This document shows, piece after piece, positions 52,220 to 61,283 of a stretch of 64,000 nt of DNA (positions within the stretch are counted from its first letter, which is position 1; every line of letters starts with the position of its first letter). The translations under genes were made by a program, and so were the position numbers. Where the stretch lies: the NCBI GenBank assembly GCA_030448265.1, contig JAUJNG010000003.1:186001-250000 (forward strand), written 5' to 3'. This stretch comes from Abditibacterium sp. GTDB taxonomy: Bacteria > Armatimonadota > Abditibacteriia > Abditibacteriales > Abditibacteriaceae. The notes under the pieces were generated by a model. It saw only the letters and a list, made by a program, of their open reading frames with translations, had not been told where the DNA came from and did no database searches.

Positions 52220-53359
52220 ATGCCCCCAAGTTCCTCGCCTCTCGTCGTTCTTCCCATCGTCGGCACGCGGCCCGAAGCCGTGAAAATGGCGCCGCTTATC
52301 AACCTGCTCAAAGCGCGGCCCGATGAGTTCAAAGTGATAGTTGCCGTCACCGGACAGCACCGTGAAATGCTCGACCAGGTGATGATTGGTGCCTTTGGCG
52401 TCCACTATGACCACGACTTAGCCATCATGACGCAGGGCCAGAGCCTGACCCAGATCACCACGCGCGCCCTTGACGGCCTCGAACCGATTTTAAAGCAGGA
52501 AAAACCCGACATCGTGTTAGGGCAGGGCGATACGACAACCGTTTTAGCGGCGAGTCTGGCGGCGTCCTATCAAAAAATCGCTTTCGGGCACGTCGAAGCC
52601 GGACTTCGCACCGACAACAAATTCGACCCCTTTCCCGAAGAACTCAACCGCCGTCTGACGACTCAAATCACCGATTTGCATTTCGCGCCCACGCCCCAGG
52701 CCGTCGAGAACTTGAAGCGTGAAGGCGTGAGGGATGAAGCAATTTATCTCACCGGCAACACGGTGATTGACGCGCTTTTGCAGGTTTCGAAACAGCGCGA
52801 GGCCGCGACGGAGGGGCTGAAAACGATTCTGGTGACCACGCATCGCCGCGAAAATCTGGGCGCGCCGTTGGAAAACATCGCCTTGGCGCTGCGCGATATT
52901 CTGGAAAAGTTTCCCGAGACGCAAATCGTGCTGCCGATGCACCCAAACCCCGCCGTGCGCGAGGTTTTGCTGCGCGTTCTGGGCGATCATCCGCGCGCTC
53001 AACTCATTGAACCGCTCGATTATCTGCCGTTTGTGCGCGCCATGGAGGGCGCGCACCTCATTCTCACCGATTCGGGCGGCGTGCAGGAAGAAGCGCCTTC
53101 GCTGGGCATTCCGGTTCTGGTGCTGCGCCGCACGACGGAGCGGCCCGAAGGCGTTACGGCGGGCACGGCGCGCCTCATTGGAACCGAGCGCGAAGACATT
53201 GTGGAGGCCGCCTCGCAGTTGCTTTCCGATGCGGGCGCTTACAACTCGATGAGTCACGCCGCCAACCCTTATGGCGATGGGAAATCGGGCGAGCGTATCG
53301 CGCAGGCGATTCTGCACTGGGCGGGGCGCGGGCCTCGGCCCCAGGATTTCGTGGCGTGA
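52220..53359 (+). CDS. wecB: UDP-N-acetylglucosamine 2-epimerase (non-hydrolysing)
   Basis: A 379-residue enzyme of standard length. Signatures are VGTRPEAVKMAPLI at the N-terminus, VTGQHREML, VLGQGDTTT, HVEAGLRTDNKFDPFPEE (substrate loop with catalytic Asp/Glu), LVTTHRRENLG (His-Arg-Arg), LILTDSGGVQEEAPSLGIPV and LRRTTERPEGVTAGTA. It interconverts UDP-GlcNAc and UDP-ManNAc, a precursor for surface polysaccharides. ATG 52220 is preferred over a TTG 18 bases upstream. It stands directly beside the low-GC cassette island and starts a run of envelope genes. Confidence 0.95.
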   Translation: MPPSSSPLVVLPIVGTRPEAVKMAPLINLLKARPDEFKVIVAVTGQHREMLDQVMIGAFGVHYDHDLAIMTQGQSLTQITTRALDGLEPILKQEKPDIVLGQGDTTTVLAASLAASYQKIAFGHVEAGLRTDNKFDPFPEELNRRLTTQITDLHFAPTPQAVENLKREGVRDEAIYLTGNTVIDALLQVSKQREAATEGLKTILVTTHRRENLGAPLENIALALRDILEKFPETQIVLPMHPNPAVREVLLRVLGDHPRAQLIEPLDYLPFVRAMEGAHLILTDSGGVQEEAPSLGIPVLVLRRTTERPEGVTAGTARLIGTEREDIVEAASQLLSDAGAYNSMSHAANPYGDGKSGERIAQAILHWAGRGPRPQDFVA

Positions 53360-53414
53360 GGGCGCGATTTTTGGTCGGTTTCTGGCTGACTCACGCCAGT
53401 TACTACCAAGTTCT

Positions 53415-53533
53415 GCGCTGTGTCATTCCGAGGAGGCACGACGAGGAATCAGTGGCAATGTCCACCCATTGACTGCCGTTGGCAAAAACAGTCACCGATT
53501 CCTCGTCGTGCCTCCTCGGAATGACAACGCGCT
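53415..53533. repeat. Palindrome, family C copy 2
   Basis: GTCATTCCGAGGAGGCACGA and CGAGGAATC on the left pair with 53494-53533 on the right. The arms match family C copy 1 (6005-6116) at nearly every position apart from GCACG for GAACG. The loop differs. Located between wecB and the AI-2E permease gene. Confidence 0.88.
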
Positions 53534-53563
53534 GAGTCGATAGCAACCTGGATTAACTTTTCC

Positions 53564-54772
53564 ATGCTTAACATCTCGCCCCGCCCGCGACGCCAGTGGA
53601 GCGACCGCCGCATCCTCATTCTGGTGGCGCTGGCGACGCTCATCGTTTCGCTCATCTGGCGGTTGCCCGAAGAGTTGAACTACATCAGCGCGCGCACCGG
53701 CGAGCTGCTGTTCGCGCTCACCCTCGCGATGGCGCTCACCTACGTTTTACGGCCCGCCGTGCGCGCGCTCACGCGCCTGCCCGCGATTGGAAACACCCCG
53801 CGCGGGCGTTCAACGGCGACGATGGCGGTTTTCGTGGGCGTGATTCTGGCGTGCTACCTCATGTTTCTGGTCGGCTTCAAGCCGGTGCAGCGCGACGTGC
53901 GCGATCTGGTGAACGGGTTTTGGCCGCGCACGCCCCAAGATCGCGTCGCTCTGGTGGAACAGTGGCGCGGCAGTTTCAAGGAATCTCTCGAACCGTATCG
54001 CGGTTTTCTGCCCGCCGAGGCGCTCGACGACCCCGATTATCTGCCGCGCCGCGCTTCGGTTGTGCTTTCGCGGGTGGGAAACTGGTTGTCGCATCAAACC
54101 ACGCATCTGGGATTCGTGGTTGAACTGCTCCTGATTCCGGTTCTGGCGTTTTATTTTCTGGCGGATGGCCCCGCAATTCGAGGTGAGGCCAAACTGCTTT
54201 TTCCCGCGCTGTGGCGCTCGCGATTAGCGCGCATGGCGGGGCATTTCGATTTCGTTCTCGACGGCTATGTGCGCGGTCAGGCGTGGATGTGCGTCATCGC
54301 CTGGTTTCTGGTCACGGTGACGCTGTGGATTCTGGGCGTGCCGCACGCCATCACGCTGGGCCTGATCGCGGGCATCACGCGCGCCGTGCCGGTCATCGGG
54401 CCGCTTCTGGGCGCGATTCCACTTTTGTTCGTGTGCCTTTTCTACACCAAATCGGTGCAAACCACGAGCATTTTGCTGGGCGCGTTCACCCTGATGCACC
54501 TTTTCGAAAGCAAAGTGCTGCTGCCTAAAATCGTCGGCCATCACGTCGATTTGCATCCGGTTTCGGTGATTATTTCGCTGCTTATCGGCATGGAATTCTT
54601 CGGTTTTATGGGCGTTTTTCTGGCGGTGCCGCTCGCGGCGGTTTTGAAGATCGTTCTGGTCGAATATCACAACGCGCAGGCGCAAAAACAGGCCGTCGAA
54701 ATGGGCACGGCGGTGCCCGCCAACGGCCACGTCGCGGGCGCGGCGGAGCCGGAGCGTGTCTCGTTGCAGTAA
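53564..54772 (+). CDS. AI-2E family transporter (PerM/UPF0118)
   Basis: A 402-residue protein with the family's eight-helix layout: two N-terminal helices, a pair around 88-110, a soluble insert about 110-180, and four C-terminal helices. LGVPHAITLGLIAGITRAVPVIGPLLGAIP is the conserved stretch, and FGFMGVFLAVPLAAVLKIVL is the usual last helix. Members export autoinducer-2 or act as Na+/H+ antiporters; the substrate here is unknown. The start ATG follows TAACTTTTCC with no strong ribosome site. The C-terminal ~35 residues are a charged cytosolic tail. Confidence 0.88.
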   Translation: MLNISPRPRRQWSDRRILILVALATLIVSLIWRLPEELNYISARTGELLFALTLAMALTYVLRPAVRALTRLPAIGNTPRGRSTATMAVFVGVILACYLMFLVGFKPVQRDVRDLVNGFWPRTPQDRVALVEQWRGSFKESLEPYRGFLPAEALDDPDYLPRRASVVLSRVGNWLSHQTTHLGFVVELLLIPVLAFYFLADGPAIRGEAKLLFPALWRSRLARMAGHFDFVLDGYVRGQAWMCVIAWFLVTVTLWILGVPHAITLGLIAGITRAVPVIGPLLGAIPLLFVCLFYTKSVQTTSILLGAFTLMHLFESKVLLPKIVGHHVDLHPVSVIISLLIGMEFFGFMGVFLAVPLAAVLKIVLVEYHNAQAQKQAVEMGTAVPANGHVAGAAEPERVSLQ

Positions 54773-54835
54773 AAAATTTAGCAGGGACATGACGGTTACG
54801 TCCCTACCACACCAATTTCGTCGCAGTCCTCGTTT

Positions 54836-55795
54836 ATGAACCTTTCGCCAGCCTTTTCGCGCCTCAAACGCCAACTTTCTCGTCCTCAAAGCCCGCTCCG
54901 GCGGGTTTTTCGTCGCGTGAGCGCGCCGGTGCGCCGCATCGCATCGCTCGTCGCGCCCGTTGCTCTGGGCGCGGGCGCGGCGTTGGCGCAAACGCTCACC
55001 GCGCCAACGCCGGTCACGTCAACCAAAATCGAATGGTGGCAGGCGATTGTTCTGGGATTGGTGCAGGGGCTGACCGAATTCATTCCGGTTTCGTCGTCGG
55101 CGCATCTCAACATCGCGCACCGCGTGATGGGCCATCCGCGCGAACTCAACTACGACGTGATGCTTTCGATTGGCACCGTCATCGCGCTCGCCTACTATTT
55201 TCGCCACGACTGGAAGGCGCTGCTTTTCGATCCGGCGCAAAAGCGGCTGCGAAATCTGGTGTTTTTGTCGTGCGTTCCCGCCGTCATTCTGGGTGTGTTG
55301 ATTCACAAATTCGAAGACGAGCCGCCGCTTTCCGAAGTGTGGTTCAACGCCGTGATGCTGGCGTTCGCCGGCCTGATTCTGCTGCTGGCCGACAAATTTT
55401 CCAAACAGCGCCGCGACATCGAAACCGTGGGTTTGAAGGACGCCTTGATTATCGGCTCGGCGCAGGCCATCGCCTTAATTCCTGGGGTGTCGCGGTCGGG
55501 TTCGACGCTCACGGCGGGTCTGATGCTCGGCTTTAAGCGCTCCGATGCGATGCGGTTTTCGTTTTTGATGTCGCTGCCGATTTCGCTGGGCGCCATCCTC
55601 TACGAACTGCCCAAACTGCGCCATTCCGATGACGGCGCGGCCGCGATTATTCTGGGCATTTTGTTCTCGGCGGCATCGGGATTTTGGGCGATTGGCTTCT
55701 TGCTAAACTACCTCAAGACCAAAGACGTGACGCCGTTTTTTATCTGGCGTGTTGTGGTCGCCGTGCTGGTTTTCGCGCTGCTTTCGGCGCGCTAA
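54836..55795 (+). CDS. uppP: Undecaprenyl-diphosphatase (BacA/UppP)
   Basis: A 319-residue protein. QAIVLGLVQGLTEFIPVSSSAHL and GVSRSGSTLTAGLMLGFKRSDAMRFSFLMSLP contain the two conserved UppP motifs (Glu, Ser, Arg active residues); helix order is normal. It recycles undecaprenyl pyrophosphate to the monophosphate lipid carrier, needed by peptidoglycan and glycan synthesis. The N-terminus is ~60 residues longer than usual and holds a signal-like stretch (VAPVALGAGAALA). A terminator-like hairpin (54888-54910) lies within these first codons. GTG 54917, just after the hairpin, is a good alternative start. Confidence 0.92.
   Translation: MNLSPAFSRLKRQLSRPQSPLRRVFRRVSAPVRRIASLVAPVALGAGAALAQTLTAPTPVTSTKIEWWQAIVLGLVQGLTEFIPVSSSAHLNIAHRVMGHPRELNYDVMLSIGTVIALAYYFRHDWKALLFDPAQKRLRNLVFLSCVPAVILGVLIHKFEDEPPLSEVWFNAVMLAFAGLILLLADKFSKQRRDIETVGLKDALIIGSAQAIALIPGVSRSGSTLTAGLMLGFKRSDAMRFSFLMSLPISLGAILYELPKLRHSDDGAAAIILGILFSAASGFWAIGFLLNYLKTKDVTPFFIWRVVVAVLVFALLSAR
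54888..54910 (+). terminator. Terminator-like hairpin at the uppP 5' end
   Basis: AAAGCCCGC pairs with GCGGGTTTTT around TCCG, giving a short GC stem with five T after it. It lies 116 bases after the permease stop, so it may end that transcript, which would put the true uppP start downstream, or attenuate uppP. Confidence 0.6.
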
Positions 55796-55864
55796 AGCAT
55801 CACAAGGCCAATTTCTTTCGACGGTGCCTCCGTCAGTTGCCTTTCGTAATCGTTTCGTTTTGAG

Positions 55865-58222
55865 GTGAAACCCCTGTCCCGCCTTGTCTGTGGTCGCTGC
55901 GGTCGAATGACCGCTCCCAATTCTACCTACTGTTCGACGGATCGTTGGGCGCTGCTGGCCGATTTGCCTGGCTCGGCTTCTCCTGGCGGGCCGCTCATCA
56001 ATTTTGAAACTCCCGCCGGCGCCGCCGGTTTTATGGCGCGGCGCCGTCAGGAAGGCGCGCGCGACCAGCGCGAGCGCGGCTATCGCGCCAATCTCGAAAG
56101 GCGTCTCGCCGCTCTCGAAAAGCGCCTCAAAAGCGAGCCGGAAAACCCCGAAGTCCATCGCGCGATGGGCCTCATGGCGATGCTCGAAGGCCAGAACGAA
56201 CGCGCCAACGCCTTTTTCGAGCGCGCGCACGCCCTGAACTCCGGCGATTTCGAAACCAACGTCAATTACGCCATCATTCTGGCGAAACGCGGACGTTTGC
56301 AGCCCGCGCTCAATCTCCTGACTGCCGCGCGCCAGAAGTGGCCCGATGCCCCCCTCGTTCTGTTCAATCTGGCCATCGTCGCGCTTCAGGCGCGCCGCCC
56401 CGCGCTGGTTTACGAATGTGTGAACGCGCTGGAAAAGTTGTGGCAGGACAACCCCGCCATCGCGCAGGATTTTCATGATGAGGCCGTCACCGCGCGCGGT
56501 CTGGCCTTCCTGATGGAAGAAAAGCCGCGCGAGGCGATGCGTGATCTGGGAGCGGCAGCGAGCCACCTCGTCGCTTTAAAACAAAACGAAAAGCGGGTTC
56601 AAACTCTTGTGGGCGCGGCGCCCGAAGACGATCTGGAAGTCACCCTGAGCGAGCTGGCCGACGAAGCGGGCGAAATGCAGCTCGAAGGCAAAACCGCCGA
56701 AGCCGACACGCTCAACAACCTCGCTCTGGCCGAAGCCGATCAGGGCGACACTGACAAAGCCATTGCGCGCCTCAAAGCGGCGCTGCGCCTCGAACCAGGG
56801 CATCCGCAGGTGCTGGGCAATCTGGGCGTTCTGGCCTATCGTCAGGGCCGTTTGGAAGTGGCGCTGAAATACCTTGACTGCGCGCGTCAGATCGAAGAGC
56901 AGCTTGGCCACGTCGATGCGGTGACGTGGAATCATCTCGGCGTGGTTTTGTCGGCGCTGGGGCAACTGGAAGAGGGCCTGGAACATTTCCAGCGCGCCGG
57001 AAACGCCGAACACGCCGAATTCGAAGTGTTTTACAACGTGGGGCGCGCCTATATCGAACACGGCAAGCCCGACCGTGGCATCGAATCGCTGCGCCAGAGT
57101 TTCACGCTCGACCCCAACAACGCCGACGTGCACGTCGTGCTGGGCGCCGCCTATCTGCTGCGCGGGCGCATCCAGTTTTACGCCGAAGCGCTCAAACATC
57201 TCAAGCGGGCGCTGCAACTCAACCCGCATCACCGCACCGCCGCCACCAATTTGGTGCTGGCTCTGGTTGAAATTCGCAACCTGGATGCCGCGCAGAATTT
57301 GCTGGCGCAGGAACTCAAAATCTTTCCCTCCGATGCCGAAGCGCAGTATTTGTGCGGCCTTTTGACCCTCGAAAACACCGGCGGGCGCCCCGAAGAAAGG
57401 GCTTTTGCCGGCGCAGCGGAGCATTTCGACGCCGCTCTGGGCGCGCGCTCCGACCTCACGGCGGCGCTTTATAACTCGGCGCTGTGCCAGTTTCTGATGG
57501 GTTTTCGCGATTCCTCGTCCAAACTGCTCGAAACCGCCACGCAGCGCGATCCCTCGATGGGCGCGGCCTATTATCTCATCGGCTACGGCCACGCCGTCTC
57601 CAAGCGCGACGCCGAGGCTCTCAAAGCCTGGAAAATCGCGGCGCAGTTCGAAAATGACAACCCCGACCTGCACGCCAACATGGGCGCCCTCTTTTACCGA
57701 ACCGGCGATTTCGAAGGCGCCACGCGCTCCTATCTCAACGCCCATCGCCTTTTGCCCACTGACGCCACCATTCTGGCCGCCCTGGGCGTGTCTTTCGCGC
57801 AGCGCAAAATGTATCAGCAGGCGATTACCGCTCTGGGCCAGTCCATCGAACTTAATCCCAAGTCGCCCAAGTCGCATTCCAACGTGGGACTGGCCTTTTA
57901 CCTTTTTGAAAAGGTCGAACTGGCGATGCAGCACTGGCGCATCGTCTCGCAGCTCGATTCGAGCTATGCCGCCAGCCGCGAAGAAGAACAGCAGCGCACC
58001 TTCGACGATTCGATGGTGCAGCTGCGCCCCCTCAACTGGCGCGACCGTGTGGTGAAAATGGCGCCGGTTCTGCCGCGCCCCCACACCCGACTTTTGCCTG
58101 GCACCAACGCGCGCACCCATCGTCTCGCCATCACCGACCCCGCGTTACAGGAGATTGTCGCCCAGAAACGCGAGGTCGAACGCGCCAGCCGTATGTTGGC
58201 CTGGATGAATCTTAAAATTTAG
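55865..58222 (+). CDS. Long TPR-repeat protein with N-terminal zinc-ribbon-like motif
   Basis: A 785-residue soluble protein. It opens with CGRCGRMTAPNSTYC (a likely zinc-binding knuckle), then a short linker and at least fifteen tetratricopeptide repeats from about 90 to 710, for example NPEVHRAMGLMAMLEGQNER, HPQVLGNLGVLAYRQGRLEV and NADVHVVLGAAYLLRGRIQF. The C-terminal ~70 residues include LNWRDRVVKMAPVLPRP and end in a helix. No signal peptide, so cytosolic. TPR arrays hold protein complexes together; the partner is unknown. The start is GTG 55865, with GAGG just upstream. Followed after 93 bases by a thioredoxin-like gene. Confidence 0.8.
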   Translation: MKPLSRLVCGRCGRMTAPNSTYCSTDRWALLADLPGSASPGGPLINFETPAGAAGFMARRRQEGARDQRERGYRANLERRLAALEKRLKSEPENPEVHRAMGLMAMLEGQNERANAFFERAHALNSGDFETNVNYAIILAKRGRLQPALNLLTAARQKWPDAPLVLFNLAIVALQARRPALVYECVNALEKLWQDNPAIAQDFHDEAVTARGLAFLMEEKPREAMRDLGAAASHLVALKQNEKRVQTLVGAAPEDDLEVTLSELADEAGEMQLEGKTAEADTLNNLALAEADQGDTDKAIARLKAALRLEPGHPQVLGNLGVLAYRQGRLEVALKYLDCARQIEEQLGHVDAVTWNHLGVVLSALGQLEEGLEHFQRAGNAEHAEFEVFYNVGRAYIEHGKPDRGIESLRQSFTLDPNNADVHVVLGAAYLLRGRIQFYAEALKHLKRALQLNPHHRTAATNLVLALVEIRNLDAAQNLLAQELKIFPSDAEAQYLCGLLTLENTGGRPEERAFAGAAEHFDAALGARSDLTAALYNSALCQFLMGFRDSSSKLLETATQRDPSMGAAYYLIGYGHAVSKRDAEALKAWKIAAQFENDNPDLHANMGALFYRTGDFEGATRSYLNAHRLLPTDATILAALGVSFAQRKMYQQAITALGQSIELNPKSPKSHSNVGLAFYLFEKVELAMQHWRIVSQLDSSYAASREEEQQRTFDDSMVQLRPLNWRDRVVKMAPVLPRPHTRLLPGTNARTHRLAITDPALQEIVAQKREVERASRMLAWMNLKI

Positions 58223-58312
58223 GTGGTTGGGTGGTTGGGTGGTGAGGTGGTTAACAACCCAACCACCTCAACAACCCAACCACCTAACAACCCAACCACC
58301 TCAACAACCCCT
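58223..58312. repeat. GGTGGTTGG-type palindromic tandem repeat
   Basis: Nine- to ten-base units (GGTTGGGTGG / CCACCCAACC and variants with TCAACAACCC) are arranged first in one orientation (58223-58254), then three to four times in the other. The region can fold in several registers. It fills the whole gap between the TPR gene and the thioredoxin-like gene. Confidence 0.85.
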
Positions 58313-58315
58313 ATC

Positions 58316-59098
58316 ATGGAAAAGTGGAAAATTGCTACTATCGCGGTTCTTTTGATGTCGCTCGTCGGCTTTAGCATCTCGCAGCAGAATCAGGCGGGCA
58401 AGCCCGCGCCGACTCCCGCGCCCGACGCCGCGCCCACGCCCTCGCCGTATCTGGGCAAAAGTCTTCCGGCCTGGAATTTCAAGCAGTGGAACGCTTCTAA
58501 ACCCATCGCTGCCAGTTCGCTCCAGGGCCAAACCACGCTCATCGAAGTGTTCCGCACCGAATGTGGCCACTGTCGCGACGCCGCGCCTCTCATGGCCGCA
58601 CTCGACAACCGCTATGGCCCGCGCGGACTCAAAATCATCGGCATTCAATCGCCTGGCACCTTTGACGACGCGCAAAACCCCGAAAACAACTGGAAAGCCG
58701 TCCAGGGCTGGCTCAAAGAGCATGGCATCTTCTATCCGGTCGCCTTCGATGAGAAGAGCCGCTACTTCCAGGGCACGATCCAAAAGCAGTTTTTGAACGA
58801 CGACCCCAACAAACTTTCTTATCCCACCATGCTCATCGTGGGAAAAGATGGCAAAGTCGCCTGGGCCGAAACCGGACACGACACTTCCAAAGCCATCGCC
58901 CTGGCTGTTGAACTGGAAAAACGCTTTCCCACCTCGAAATCTCCGGCCCAAAACGCCGCCAATCTGGTGAAGTGGCTGCAAGGCGGTATTCCCGATCTGC
59001 AAACCTGGCTGGCCAACAACGCGCCTGGCGCGCCGGCCGATCTGCTCAAAGCCTTCACCGATGATATCGAGTCGCGATTGAAGGCGCAGAAGTCGTAA
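58316..59098 (+). CDS. Exported thioredoxin-like protein with CGHC motif
   Basis: A 260-residue protein. A signal anchor (residues 5-22) and a Pro/Ala linker (28-45) are followed by a TlpA/AhpC-type thioredoxin fold: SLQGQTTLIEVFRTECGHCRDAAPL (Cys83 and Cys86), IIGIQSPGTFDDAQNPENNW, YPTMLIVGKDGKVAWAETG (cis-Pro strand). A ~60-residue helical C-terminal extension follows. Expected to act in the periplasm in disulfide reduction or cytochrome maturation. ATG 58316 follows the tandem palindrome; ribosome site is weak. Confidence 0.85.
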   Translation: MEKWKIATIAVLLMSLVGFSISQQNQAGKPAPTPAPDAAPTPSPYLGKSLPAWNFKQWNASKPIAASSLQGQTTLIEVFRTECGHCRDAAPLMAALDNRYGPRGLKIIGIQSPGTFDDAQNPENNWKAVQGWLKEHGIFYPVAFDEKSRYFQGTIQKQFLNDDPNKLSYPTMLIVGKDGKVAWAETGHDTSKAIALAVELEKRFPTSKSPAQNAANLVKWLQGGIPDLQTWLANNAPGAPADLLKAFTDDIESRLKAQKS

Positions 59099-59114
59099 AA
59101 CGTCGCAGTCGTGC

Positions 59115-59254
59115 TGACCGGTTCCCTCTCCGCTTGCGGGGAGAGTTAGGGAGGGGTCTAACGCGACCAAGTTTCTGTTTGGAGCCATCCGAGCGTAAGT
59201 TCAACTCGTTGACCCCTCCCTAACTCTCCCCGCAAGCGGAGAGGGAACCGGTCA
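59115..59254. repeat. Palindrome, family F copy 2, with 44-bp perfect arms
   Basis: Bases 59115-59158 (TGACCGGTTCCCTCTCCGCT ... AGGGAGGGGTC) are the exact reverse complement of 59211-59254, with a 52-base loop. The inner CCCCTCCCTAACTCTCCCC matches the outer part of the 34425-34569 copy, in inverted order within the arm. Sits between convergent genes. Confidence 0.95.
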
Positions 59255-59263
59255 ACAACCGCC

Positions 59264-61123
59264 TCAAATCCCGCGATGAAAAATCCACCATTCAATCCCC
59301 AGAATCGCTAACGCTGCGACCACCAGATACCCCCACAACTCCCGATTCGCCCGCGCGCGATTGTCGCTTTGCACCGCGCCTTTTTCGCCGATTTGCAGCG
59401 CCGCGCGCGGCGTGAGGTCGCTTTCGGCCTTGTTGAGAAGGGAAACCGCAAAATTTTGCGACCAGTCGCCGCTTTTGGCCTCGTAAACCCCGACCCGCGA
59501 CGCCCCTTCATACAAAGTCGCCTCGTCGCCGCGCACCGCGACTTTTTCCCTCGACCCGCCAGGCGCCGTCACGCTCACTTCGCGCGCACCCTGGGGCGCC
59601 AGAATCGGCACCGGCTGCCCCGCGCGCAGCGCCGACCCTTCATTCAGGCTGCTCCCGCGCGGCGCGCTCAGCCAGCGCAGCGAGTTGGTGATGAAAATCG
59701 GAAACGCGACGCGAAGCGGAAAATCGCTTTCGCGCACGTCGAAGCCGCACCAGATGACTCGCTTGCCGCCGCGCTCGCCCGCCACGATGAGCGGCGTATT
59801 CTGCGCCTCGACAAGCGCCCTTCCCCACGGTTTGAGCTTCACCGCGAGGCTTTGCGCGAATTTGAGGTCGTTCCAGGGCGCGTAGCGCGTCACGGGGTCG
59901 TCGCGGTCGTAATCGGCCACGCCAGGCTGCGGCACGACGCCCAATTTTTCCACCGGACTGAGCGGCGTAAAGGTGTTGAACACCAACTGATTGCTCGGCG
60001 GAAGGTTGGCGGGCACGCTCCCGTCGCACACCACGACATCGTAAACCACGCCCGACTGCGGACTGCCGGTGAAAAGCCGCACGTTGGAATCGATATTGAG
60101 CGCTTTTTCCAGAAACAGGTTGTCGGAGGTGAGCAAAACGTTGATGGGGCGCGGCGGATCGAGGCGCGCGTAGGCGATGTTGTCGGTCGCGAGGTCGTCT
60201 TTGAGGTCGAACTTCGCGCTGAACTGGCCGCTCTCGAAGCGCAGATTATCGAACAAGACGCTTTTTTGCCCTGGCGCCAGTTCTCCGGCGCCGTTTTTGG
60301 TCGCGGCGGGCAAATCGAGCGGCCTCACCTCGACCAGATCGCCGTCGCGCTCCAATTCGAGGCTGATTTTCCGCGCGCGCGGCGAAAAGTTGGCGACGGT
60401 CGCGAAAATCTGCGCCCGATTCTCTTCCGAATAGCCGCGTCGCGCTTCGAGCGCCGTCAAAGCCACGTTGTCGCTGCGATTGCCAATCTTCACGAACTGC
60501 AAACCGCTCTTCCCGACGCTCATTTCCTGCAACGGCGGGAAAGCGCCGTCGCTCAAGACGTAAATTTGCGCGTTCTTTTTGTCCTTGAGCAGCGACGACG
60601 CCAAAACAATCGCCTCGCGCACGTCGCTGCCGGTGTCCACTGCCGTCGCTTTGGCGATGGCGCGCTTGAGAACGTTCTTATCGCTGGTGAGCGGCGCCAG
60701 AACCCGCGTCTGCGCGCCCGCCGCGATGATCGTTCCGCTATCGCCCGACGACAGCGCGTTCACCAAACGATTCGCCTCGCCGCGCGCGCTCTCGAAGCGC
60801 GACGGCGCCACATCATTCGCCTGCATCGAAGCCGAGGCATCGATGACAATCGCCACCGTTTGGCCCCCCGACGCCAGCACTCTGAGCGCGGGACGCACCA
60901 GCGCCAGCACCGCCAGCATCACGAACGCGAGTTGGAGCCACATCAGCAGGCTGGAGCGCAGCTTTTGCCAGGGCGCGTTGGCCTGCAAATCTCGAATCGC
61001 GCTCTGCCATAGCAGACTCGATGGCACCACGCGCTCCTTGCGCTTGAGGCGCAGGATATACATCAGCACAATCGCGCCCAAAAGCGCGGCAAACAGAAAA
61101 TTGAGGGGGGCAATGAGGCTCAC
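59264..61123 (-). CDS. BatA-type VWA-domain membrane protein
   Basis: A 619-residue protein. Two N-terminal helices flank RLKRKERVVPSSLLW and LQANAPWQKLRSSLLMWLQL, the BatA/aerotolerance signature. A VWA domain follows with MIDAS motif DASAS (Asp95, Ser97, Ser99), TGSD (about 163) and SDGAF. After it comes a large periplasmic beta-rich region with a glutamine-amidotransferase-like segment (YDVVVCDGSVP) and a final helix near the C-terminus. Usually partnered with MoxR ATPases and DUF58 proteins, none of which lies in the window. It may act in envelope stress or metal/chaperone functions. Confidence 0.85.
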   Translation of the reverse strand: MSLIAPLNFLFAALLGAIVLMYILRLKRKERVVPSSLLWQSAIRDLQANAPWQKLRSSLLMWLQLAFVMLAVLALVRPALRVLASGGQTVAIVIDASASMQANDVAPSRFESARGEANRLVNALSSGDSGTIIAAGAQTRVLAPLTSDKNVLKRAIAKATAVDTGSDVREAIVLASSLLKDKKNAQIYVLSDGAFPPLQEMSVGKSGLQFVKIGNRSDNVALTALEARRGYSEENRAQIFATVANFSPRARKISLELERDGDLVEVRPLDLPAATKNGAGELAPGQKSVLFDNLRFESGQFSAKFDLKDDLATDNIAYARLDPPRPINVLLTSDNLFLEKALNIDSNVRLFTGSPQSGVVYDVVVCDGSVPANLPPSNQLVFNTFTPLSPVEKLGVVPQPGVADYDRDDPVTRYAPWNDLKFAQSLAVKLKPWGRALVEAQNTPLIVAGERGGKRVIWCGFDVRESDFPLRVAFPIFITNSLRWLSAPRGSSLNEGSALRAGQPVPILAPQGAREVSVTAPGGSREKVAVRGDEATLYEGASRVGVYEAKSGDWSQNFAVSLLNKAESDLTPRAALQIGEKGAVQSDNRARANRELWGYLVVAALAILGIEWWIFHRGI

Positions 61124-61283
61124 GGCCTCAGTTTGACATTTTCCACCTGACGGCAGAACCGGACGGCGCGCGGTTCAAAATCTACAAAGGCCTAACGGTC
61201 AACAGCACCCGACGTCGAAAGGAACTAAGGAACGAGCGGGTTACAGACGGTCGGATAAAGCGCCTTGTTGTGTTGGTGTTGGT

